Source: Crenothrix polyspora (GTDB lineage: Bacteria; Pseudomonadota; Gammaproteobacteria; Methylococcales; Methylomonadaceae). Taken from it: 7,498 bases of DNA. The notes below the pieces were generated by a model. The model saw nothing but the letters and a program-made list of their open reading frames with translations. It was not told the origin of the DNA and made no database searches. The stretch covers positions 1 through 7,498 of the forward strand of contig CAMDOP010000159.1 in the NCBI GenBank assembly GCA_945903675.1, read 5' to 3'. Below, piece by piece: positions 1-4,915 of the stretch. Each line of letters begins with the position of its first letter. Positions within the stretch are counted from its first letter, which is position 1. The position numbers and the translations under genes are program-made.

Positions 1-155
1 TAGCCTAAAATTAAGGCGGCACTGTATAAAACTATATTGATCAAAATTGGGATCAGTATAAAGTGGCGTAAGGGTGCGCTGCCTAATAACGCGATACCTT
101 TAAATAGATAGCTGGCAGCTAGTAGTGGGTTGTTGGCCTTATTAGAAAGTTTCAT
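1..155 (-). CDS. CysZ/EI24-type membrane protein, N-terminal part (runs off the left edge)
   Basis: This leftward reading frame has an ATG at 155-153 and stays open to base 1, giving 51 residues. They start MKLSNKANNPLLAASYLFKG, followed by SAPLRHFILIPILINIVLYS. The pattern is a short polar start, an amphipathic stretch, a 'LRHFILIP.L.N' motif and then a hydrophobic segment (about residues 32-50). It resembles the N-terminus of CysZ and other EI24-domain inner-membrane proteins, such as E. coli CysZ with its 'RRFVILPLLVN' stretch. CysZ is linked to sulfate uptake, but other EI24 proteins have no assigned substrate, so I do not claim transport of sulfate. The start is supported by an AAGG Shine-Dalgarno about 8 nt upstream. 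The first 14 nt overlap the end of mtnA in another frame, which suggests translational coupling. Family call is moderately sure; the function is open. Confidence 0.7.
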   Translation of the reverse strand, partial: MKLSNKANNPLLAASYLFKGIALLGSAPLRHFILIPILINIVLYSAALILG

Positions 156-1188
156 TTTTTATACCTTGTAAGCCTAGTAGGGTAGGGTTCATCACCACGC
201 CACGTTCAGTGACGATGGCAGTAATGAGTTCTGCGGGTGTAACATCAAACACTGGATTCCACGCATTTATTAATGAGCCTTCATGCTGATAGTAGCTAGA
301 TAAGAGTTCGTGGTCAGGGCGTTGCTCTATGTCTATTTCATCACCTTTTTCAATACTCCAATCAATTGTCGAGGTGGGAGCAACTACCATTAGCTTAACA
401 CCATATTGTTTTGCCAATACGGCTAAAGAGTATGTGCCTATTTTATTGGCGACATCACCTCTGGCGGTAATTCGATCTGCACCTACGACTATCCACTCGA
501 TAGCGCCCGACTTCATTAACCACGCGGCCGCTGAATCGGCTATTAACGTGGCAGGGATGCCTTCTTGAGCCAATTCCCATGCGGTCAACCTAGCACCTTG
601 TAACCAAGGCCGAGTTTCGCCCATATAAATGTTGATGGCTTGCCTTTGGCAAATACTGCGGATGACGCCGAGTGCTGTGCCATAACCCCCTGTCGCTAAA
701 GCTCCTGCATTGCAATGGGTCATAACACCTTTAGCGCCGGTTAATAAATCAGCGCCTAGTTCACCCATAGCTTTATTGGCGGCAATGTCATCACTATGGA
801 TTTTTTTAGCAAGGGTTATGGTTGCCGTAATAGGATCGCTTAATGGTTGAGCGAGCAGGGCAGTCATTTGAGCTAAAGCCCAAAATAAATTAACGGCTGT
901 AGGTCTAGAGCTAGCCAATAAGGCAATATCTTCTGCGACTTTTTGTTGCCATTGCTTAGGATTTTGTTGGTGGCGTTGAATGACGGCAAGCGCAACACCA
1001 TAAGTGGCAGCGATTCCAATAGCCGGAGCTCCACGTACTTGCATAGTGGTTATGGCATCGGTCACGCCAATAGCATCATTATAGTTATTATAAATAAGCT
1101 GCTCTGGTAAAAGTCGTTGATCAAGTACCGCTAAATGAGTACCTGTCCATTGCAAAGCTTGTACCGTTGTTGTTATAGCTGGGGTCAT
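142..1188 (-). CDS. mtnA: S-methyl-5-thioribose-1-phosphate isomerase MtnA
   Basis: This cytosolic enzyme converts 5-methylthioribose-1-phosphate to 5-methylthioribulose-1-phosphate in the methionine salvage pathway. The 348-residue product has the usual family length and the aIF2B/eIF2B-alpha-like fold signature. The phosphosugar-binding stretch VRGAPAIGIAA is at 51-61. The catalytic cysteine sits in MTHCNAGALATGGYGTAL (C159) and the catalytic aspartate in VVGADRITARGDVANKIGTY (D238); their spacing matches the Cys160/Asp240 pair of the Bacillus enzyme. No homologous motif is missing and the frame is intact. The ATG at 1188-1186 has no clear Shine-Dalgarno (AAAA directly upstream), but it gives the expected N-terminus and lies about 20 nt from a good promoter match. 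It is divergent from mtaD, whose product lies two steps upstream in the same pathway, and overlaps a CysZ/EI24-like gene downstream by 14 nt. Confidence 0.96.
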   Translation of the reverse strand: MTPAITTTVQALQWTGTHLAVLDQRLLPEQLIYNNYNDAIGVTDAITTMQVRGAPAIGIAATYGVALAVIQRHQQNPKQWQQKVAEDIALLASSRPTAVNLFWALAQMTALLAQPLSDPITATITLAKKIHSDDIAANKAMGELGADLLTGAKGVMTHCNAGALATGGYGTALGVIRSICQRQAINIYMGETRPWLQGARLTAWELAQEGIPATLIADSAAAWLMKSGAIEWIVVGADRITARGDVANKIGTYSLAVLAKQYGVKLMVVAPTSTIDWSIEKGDEIDIEQRPDHELLSSYYQHEGSLINAWNPVFDVTPAELITAIVTERGVVMNPTLLGLQGIKNETF

Positions 1189-1214
1189 TTTTAATAAGAT
1201 GGGCTGTTAGCGTT

Positions 1215-1243
1215 ATAATAGCTGGGTTGAAGATACAGTACAA
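1215..1243 (-). promoter_or_regulatory. Likely sigma70 promoter of mtnA
   Basis: Read on the minus strand, TTGTAC (1243-1238) is followed after exactly 17 nt by TATTAT (1220-1215). That is 4/6 and 5/6 to the -35 and -10 consensus with optimal spacing. Transcription would start near 1208, leaving a leader of about 20 nt before the mtnA ATG. The position upstream of a divergent gene supports it. It was found by eye; no start-site data are available. Confidence 0.5.
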
Positions 1244-1289
1244 AATAAAGCCGTTATACCCTTAGGGATTAGTGGTATTCAAAGCCCAA

Positions 1290-1481
1290 GGATGCTTAAT
1301 TGGCCTACATAGCGCGTTCTAAAGCGAAGCGTTCATCTATACCCCAGTATTCTGTGTGTTTGGAGTAAAACAGCTTTAGCTGTTTTATAGTGCAATAGCT
1401 GAAGCTATTGCACTCCACACGACTGATAAGCAACGCGAATCCTGCAGATTGTTGGATGCCTAGGCTTATCCGCCCTACATA
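1290..1481. repeat. Composite palindromic repeat (REP-like) between mtnA and mtaD
   Basis: The spacer holds two direct modules built alike: GGATGC, then TTA, then CCTACATA, at 1290-1311 and 1454-1481. Between them lie two adjacent perfect inverted repeats. TAAAACAGCT (1366-1375) pairs with AGCTGTTTTA (1378-1387), and AGTGCAATAGCT (1389-1400) pairs with AGCTATTGCACT (1403-1414). A weaker outer pairing (GTGT 1356-1359 with ACAC 1417-1420, and GG 1362-1363 with CC 1415-1416) would close both hairpins into a branched fold. Such GGAT...TTATCC.CCCTACA modules resemble dispersed non-coding repeats that I recall from several gammaproteobacteria; copy number in this genome is not visible. A 65-codon minus-strand frame through it looks accidental. 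The right end is only 24 nt from the mtaD ATG, so mtaD's promoter or leader must lie in or next to it. Confidence 0.6.
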
Positions 1482-1505
1482 ACTTAATGGCAGTAACGCC
1501 AAAAA

Positions 1506-2831
1506 ATGGATTCTATGATTGTCGATACACTGCTACATTCTCGCTGGATTATACCTGTTGAACCTGAATCCGTAACCTATGATTACCATAGTTTAGTGAT
1601 CAATAAAGGTCTTATTATTGATTTATTGCCTACAGCACAGGCTAAACAAAAATACCAAGCGTCACATACTGAGGAATTATTAGATCATGCTTTATTACCT
1701 GGTTTAATTAATTGTCATACCCATGCAGCTATGTCATTAATGCGCGGTATTGCGGATGATTTGCCTCTGATGGAATGGTTGCAACATCATATTTGGCCCT
1801 TAGAAAAACAATGGATGAACGCAGAGTTTGTTAAAGATGGCTCAGATTTAGCCATCGCAGAGATGATACTTGGCGGTACGACTTGTTTTAATGACATGTA
1901 TTTCTTTCCCGAAGTCACTGCCCAACAAGCTATACAGGCTGGCATACGCATTAAGGTGGGCTTAGTCGTTATAGACTTTCCAACAGCGTGGGCGCAAACC
2001 GGCGCGGAATACATTGAAAAATGTCTGGCCTTACATGAAAAGCTAAGACTTTCAGAGTTATGTAGCACCGCTTTTGCTCCTCATGCGCCTTATTCGGTAT
2101 CTGATGCGGCTTTTAAAGAAATAAAGAATTGGTCAGAGCAATTAGAACTTCCTATCCATATACATCTACATGAAACCTTGCATGAGGTTGAATCAGCAGT
2201 TGCACATAACGGCATAACACCCTTGCAACGCTTGCAAGACATGGGTTTGGTTAATGCCTCATTAATCGCGGTGCACATGACTCAGTTAAGTGATGCAGAA
2301 ATCGAGCAGTTGGCTAAAGCCGGTGCGCATATCGTGCATTGTCCAGAATCTAATTTAAAATTAGCCAGTGGCTTTAGTCCTGTTGCACAGTGTTTGGAGG
2401 CAGGAATTAATGTGGCCTTAGGCACGGATGGTGCTGCCAGTAATAATGATTTAGATATGTTCGGTGAAATGCGCACGGCGGCTTTATTAGGTAAAGCTGT
2501 TTCAGGTGATGCAACGGCAATTTCAGCAACGGTCGCCTTACAAATGGCCACGATTAATGGCGCTAAAGCCTTGGGTTTGGATGAGGTTTGTGGTTCGCTA
2601 CGCATCGGTAAAGCCGCCGATGTGATTGCGATTGATTTATCGTATTTAGAAACCCAGCCTTTATATTGTCCGGTATCACAAATTGTTTATGCCGCCAGCC
2701 GGCAACAAGTCAGCGATGTCTGGGTTGCAGGTCAGCGTTTATTAAAGCAACGCCAATTGATGACTATTGATAAAGCCGCGTTATTAGTGAAAGTCGCTAA
2801 ATGGCAAGAAAGGCTGGCTAGCTTAGCTTGA
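1506..2831 (+). CDS. mtaD: 5-methylthioadenosine/S-adenosylhomocysteine deaminase (amidohydrolase superfamily)
   Basis: This cytosolic metalloenzyme deaminates 5'-methylthioadenosine to methylthioinosine and/or S-adenosylhomocysteine to S-inosylhomocysteine. The 441-residue product has the usual TRZ/ATZ-MtaD length. A small beta-domain (1-62) leads to LLPGLINCHTHAAMSLMRG, with metal ligands H71 and H73. APHAPYS carries H193 (substrate side), HIHLHET carries metal ligand H220 and catalytic E223, HMTQ carries H257, and LGTDGAASNNDLDMFGEM carries metal ligand D308. The C-terminal GSLRIGKAADVIAID returns to the beta-domain. All key residues are present. The start is uncertain: ATG 1506 has no Shine-Dalgarno, and an in-frame ATG at 1515 (M4) gives an equally plausible N-terminus (MIVDTLLHSRW). 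A mtnA/deaminase divergent pair also occurs in Pseudomonas, where the deaminase is an MTA deaminase, so MTA is the likelier substrate. Guanine or chlorohydrolase relatives are less likely given motif and context. Confidence 0.92.
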   Translation: MDSMIVDTLLHSRWIIPVEPESVTYDYHSLVINKGLIIDLLPTAQAKQKYQASHTEELLDHALLPGLINCHTHAAMSLMRGIADDLPLMEWLQHHIWPLEKQWMNAEFVKDGSDLAIAEMILGGTTCFNDMYFFPEVTAQQAIQAGIRIKVGLVVIDFPTAWAQTGAEYIEKCLALHEKLRLSELCSTAFAPHAPYSVSDAAFKEIKNWSEQLELPIHIHLHETLHEVESAVAHNGITPLQRLQDMGLVNASLIAVHMTQLSDAEIEQLAKAGAHIVHCPESNLKLASGFSPVAQCLEAGINVALGTDGAASNNDLDMFGEMRTAALLGKAVSGDATAISATVALQMATINGAKALGLDEVCGSLRIGKAADVIAIDLSYLETQPLYCPVSQIVYAASRQQVSDVWVAGQRLLKQRQLMTIDKAALLVKVAKWQERLASLA

Positions 2832-2929
2832 TATTACTGACTAGGCTAACTAATTGTAACTAGACAGCCCTCTTCTTTGAAAACAGTTGTAAAGGGATAT
2901 TTGATAAATTAATCCCGTGTTCTATTTGT
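2832..2929. other. Spacer after mtaD, no gene
   Basis: This AT-rich sequence follows the mtaD stop. It has two weak dyads: TTAGC at 2823-2827 with GCTAA at 2845-2849, and GGGAT at 2894-2898 with ATCCC at 2912-2916. Neither is followed by a real T-run, so I do not call a terminator. No open frame of note. Confidence 0.5.
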
Positions 2930-3021
2930 TGTTACGCAGCCATTCAGCGGTTTATAAAAAAACAAATAATGAGATCGCTATCGCGACGATTATTGTTTCG
3001 GGTATTCGCACCCGAAGGCGA

Positions 3022-3055
3022 GATACTTTCTTTTGCTCCGCCAAAAGAAAGTATC
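3022..3055. repeat. Perfect 14-bp stem-loop inside the element
   Basis: GATACTTTCTTTTG (3022-3035) and CAAAAGAAAGTATC (3042-3055) are exact reverse complements around the 6-nt loop CTCCGC. This is the longest perfect stem in the window. No T-run follows on either strand, so it is not a standard terminator. Confidence 0.85.
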
Positions 3056-3100
3056 CAAAGAAAAGGCGGCTCGATTGCCGCTACTCCCTGTGCTCCTCGA

Positions 3101-3189
3101 TTTTGTCGGGGGCCGGTAGAGAGGGCTTCCTGCCCTCCTACCGACGCGCGGCATCCATGCCGCGCCCCTTCGGGCTAATCCTGACAAAA
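3101..3189. repeat. Branched palindrome: outer stem enclosing two strong hairpins
   Basis: The outer arms TTTTGTC (3101-3107) and GACAAAA (3183-3189) enclose two stems. The first pairs CGGTAG-A-GAGGGC (3114-3126) with GCCCTCCTACCG (3132-3143), with A3120 bulged. The second pairs GCGCGGCAT (3146-3154) with ATGCCGCGC (3157-3165). A shorter GCCC/GGGC pair (3164-3167/3172-3175) competes with the second stem. The layout resembles a cloverleaf-type cruciform, as seen in palindromic mobile repeats. Confidence 0.7.
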
Positions 3190-3241
3190 CCTGCGGTGCT
3201 CGGCGCGACATACGAGAGTAAAACGACGTTACTGCGTAACA

Positions 3242-3344
3242 TCTGGTACTAAATATGTTACGTTTAACCCAGATGATCAGTTAAACAGCCTACATTAATG
3301 CTAAAATCACATCATTAATCCTATTTAAACAAAACGAGTATTTT
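3242..3344 (+). promoter_or_regulatory. Leader region of purC with a dyad and a third CCTACAT module
   Basis: The 103 nt before purC hold GTTTAAC (3262-3268) facing GTTAAAC (3280-3286). A GATG...GTTA...GCCTACAT string (3272-3295) looks like a degenerate copy of the modules upstream of mtaD. A -10-like TAAAAT lies at 3302-3307 without a convincing -35. No PurR-type operator is visible. A weak CGAG ribosome-binding site precedes the ATG by about 6 nt. Confidence 0.3.
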
Positions 3345-4238
3345 ATGACCGCTCCAGACGCTCTATACGAATCAGCATTAACGTCTTTAAAACTTCGTGC
3401 TCGCGGTAAAGTCCGTGATATTTACGATATCGATGATAAGCATATGCTCATTGTAACCACAGATAGACTTTCTGCCTTTGATGTGGTTTTACCCGATCCA
3501 ATTCCGGGCAAAGGCCGTGTGTTAACGCGTATTTCCAATTTCTGGTTTGATAAATTAAAGGCGATTATGCCTAACCATTTATCGGATATTACCTTGGAGC
3601 AGGTCGTGCCTGATGCCGCTGAGCGTGCACAGATAGAGGGTCGCGCTATCGTGGTTAAGTTATTAAAACCATTGCCCGTAGAAGCCATTGTGCGGGGTTA
3701 TTTAATTGGTTCTGGCTGGAAAGATTATCAACAAACAGGTGAGATTTGCGGTATTAAACTGCCTGCTGGTTTACAACAAGCTCAGCAATTGCCTGAAGCA
3801 ATCTATACACCTTCAACCAAAGCAGCTGTTGACCAACATGATGAAAACGTTAGTTTTGAGCAAACGGTTAGTTTGTTAGGACAAGATTTGGCCGAACAAG
3901 TGCGTGATGCCAGTTTAAAGTTGTATAAAATAGCCGCCGAATACGCCAAAGAACGAGGCATTATTATTGCCGATACTAAATTTGAATTCGGCATCGATGA
4001 TAAAGGCGTGTTATGTCTTATTGATGAGGCTTTAACGCCTGATTCATCGAGATTTTGGCCAGCTGATCAGTATCAAGTAGGTATTAGCCCACCTAGTTTT
4101 GATAAACAATATATTCGTGATTATTTAGAAACTTTAGACTGGAATAAAACGGCGCCAGGCCCAGTTTTGCCGCCAGAGGTCGCTTTGTTTTGTGCTGAAA
4201 AATATCATGAAGCTGAGATTAAATTGACTCAAGCCTAA
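3345..4238 (+). CDS. purC: Phosphoribosylaminoimidazole-succinocarboxamide synthase (SAICAR synthetase)
   Basis: This cytosolic enzyme joins aspartate to CAIR with ATP, giving SAICAR in de novo purine synthesis. The 297-residue product is the longer, yeast ADE1-like form of the family, compared with about 237 residues in E. coli PurC. The N-terminal ATP-binding stretch is RARGKVRDIYD (18-28), followed by TDRLSAFDVVLPDPIPGKG (39-57). The family signature PLPVEAIVRGYLIGSG spans 109-124, STKAAVDQHDENVSFEQ spans 157-173, and the second signature IIADTKFEFG spans 207-216, followed by LIDEALTPDSSRFWP (225-239). The frame is complete with no missing motif. The ATG at 3345 has only a weak ribosome-binding site but matches the family start, a few residues before the first conserved strand. 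It appears monocistronic: a repeat element lies before it and a 224-bp spacer after it. Confidence 0.97.
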   Translation: MTAPDALYESALTSLKLRARGKVRDIYDIDDKHMLIVTTDRLSAFDVVLPDPIPGKGRVLTRISNFWFDKLKAIMPNHLSDITLEQVVPDAAERAQIEGRAIVVKLLKPLPVEAIVRGYLIGSGWKDYQQTGEICGIKLPAGLQQAQQLPEAIYTPSTKAAVDQHDENVSFEQTVSLLGQDLAEQVRDASLKLYKIAAEYAKERGIIIADTKFEFGIDDKGVLCLIDEALTPDSSRFWPADQYQVGISPPSFDKQYIRDYLETLDWNKTAPGPVLPPEVALFCAEKYHEAEIKLTQA

Positions 4239-4462
4239 TAGGCGTAAGTTTACCTGCAATATTTACCTTGGGAATTTGAATTAGAAGCTATATTTTAAAA
4301 GGTTTTTAATCGTTAGGTAGCGTTGTTATTAGAAATTAAATAGTTTCTAAAACAGACTGTCATTGTATAAAAATAAAATCTAAAAATTATGGAAATGTTA
4401 TAAAATGATCGGTTTTAAATTTAAAGGCCGACTTCGGTATTTAAATAGAGTGGTTTAGTGTT
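4239..4462. promoter_or_regulatory. purC-nrdR spacer with two dyads and the likely nrdR operon promoter region
   Basis: This AT-rich spacer holds TTAGAAA (4329-4335) facing TTTCTAA (4344-4350). Nearer nrdR is an interrupted dyad in which ATTTAAA (4419-4425) pairs with TTTAAAT (4440-4446) around CCG/CGG (4428-4430/4435-4437). Candidate -10 boxes are TATAAA at 4366-4371 and 4399-4404; neither has a good -35 at 17 nt, so the exact promoter is undecided. GAGTGG (4448-4453) is the probable nrdR ribosome-binding site. No convincing purC terminator and no FMN riboswitch-like conserved core was recognised here. Confidence 0.4.
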
Positions 4463-4915
4463 ATGCGATGTCCATTTTGTGCAGTTCAAGATACTCGGGT
4501 ACTTGATTCTAGGTTGATTAACGATGGCGATCAAGTGCGGCGTCGACGTGAGTGTCATGCTTGTAAAGAGCGCTTTAATACCTTTGAAATGGCAGAGCTA
4601 ACTATGCCTCGCATCGTTAAGCGAGATGGCACAAGAGTTTCTTTTGATGAAGCCAAGTTGCGTTCAGGAATGCTTAAAGCCTTAGAAAAAAGACCGGTTA
4701 ACAGTGATGCCATAGAAGCGGCACTTCATAGCATTAAAAAAGCCTTAATGGTAAAGGGTGATCGTGAAATATCGACTCAGGAGCTGGGTGAAAACATCAT
4801 GAAGGAATTAAAGTTACTCGACCATGTCGCTTATGTCCGCTTTGCTTCGGTGTACCGTAGTTTTCAGGATGTCAGTGAGTTTACTGACATGATTGAAGAT
4901 TTAAAGAAAAAATAA
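4463..4915 (+). CDS. nrdR: Transcriptional repressor NrdR
   Basis: This zinc- and nucleotide-binding repressor controls ribonucleotide reductase operons by sensing ATP/dATP. The 150-residue product has the normal family length. The N-terminal zinc ribbon has C3 and C6 in MRCPFC and C31 and C34 in ECHACKERF, preceded by the basic RRRR stretch (26-29) used in DNA contact. The ATP-cone domain covers about 49-139: PRIVKRDGTRVSFDEAKLRSG, then the ST-Q-ELGE motif, then YVRFASVYRSFQD. All expected residues are present. The ATG follows GAGTGG by 9 nt. The stop TAA shares its last A with the ribD ATG, so translation is probably coupled. nrdR followed by the riboflavin genes is a common gammaproteobacterial order. 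Confidence 0.98.
   Translation: MRCPFCAVQDTRVLDSRLINDGDQVRRRRECHACKERFNTFEMAELTMPRIVKRDGTRVSFDEAKLRSGMLKALEKRPVNSDAIEAALHSIKKALMVKGDREISTQELGENIMKELKLLDHVAYVRFASVYRSFQDVSEFTDMIEDLKKK
4869..4890 (+). repeat. Perfect 8-bp stem-loop at the 3' end of nrdR
   Basis: ATGTCAGT (4869-4876) is an exact reverse complement of ACTGACAT (4883-4890), with the loop GAGTTT. It lies inside the nrdR coding sequence, 24 nt before the ribD start. It may be a chance effect of the DVSEFTD codons or an mRNA structure acting on the nrdR/ribD junction. No T-run follows. Confidence 0.6.

Larger units (their letters stand above)
2930..3241. mobile_element. MITE-like, hairpin-rich non-coding element with terminal inverted repeats
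   Basis: The ends are an exact 10-bp inverted repeat: TGTTACGCAG at 2930-2939 and CTGCGTAACA at 3232-3241, giving a 312-bp unit. Inside is a chain of stem-loops: AATAAT/ATTATT (2965-2970/2989-2994), TTCGGGT/ACCCGAA (2997-3003/3010-3016), a perfect 14-bp stem (3022-3035/3042-3055), a 12-bp stem with one bulge (3114-3126/3132-3143) and a perfect 9-bp stem (3146-3154/3157-3165). The last two are enclosed by TTTTGTC/GACAAAA (3101-3107/3183-3189). The middle is visibly richer in G+C than its surroundings. No transposase is encoded. I see no clear target-site duplication (left flank ATTTGT, right flank TCTGGT). Short frames on both strands through it are repeat-derived and I do not call them genes. 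Similar 'ACTTTCTTTTG...CAAAAGAAAGT' repeats are, from memory, widespread in gammaproteobacterial intergenic DNA. Mobility is inference. Confidence 0.55.

Noticed and set aside
329..568. 79-codon plus-strand frame inside mtnA
   Set aside because: It is antisense to a complete, motif-rich mtnA and its product has no recognisable features.
1290..1481. CRISPR-like array from the two direct modules
   Set aside because: There are only two imperfect copies with a palindromic interior, no regular spacers and no cas gene.
1305..1502. 65-codon minus-strand frame in the mtnA-mtaD spacer
   Set aside because: It is formed by the palindromic repeat modules and has no motif; composition and position point to non-coding repeat.
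1787..2605. Three minus-strand frames of 93, 62 and 107 codons under mtaD
   Set aside because: They are shadows of an intact amidohydrolase gene with all catalytic residues in frame on the plus strand.
2894..2916. GGGAT...ATCCC dyad after mtaD as a possible terminator
   Set aside because: The stem is only five pairs with an AT internal loop, and no continuous T-run follows.
2917..3252. Overlapping frames on both strands through the 2930-3241 element (111, 69 and 73 codons)
   Set aside because: They coincide with the hairpin element, overlap each other in several frames, and give Arg/Pro/Cys-rich translations typical of repeat-derived false genes.
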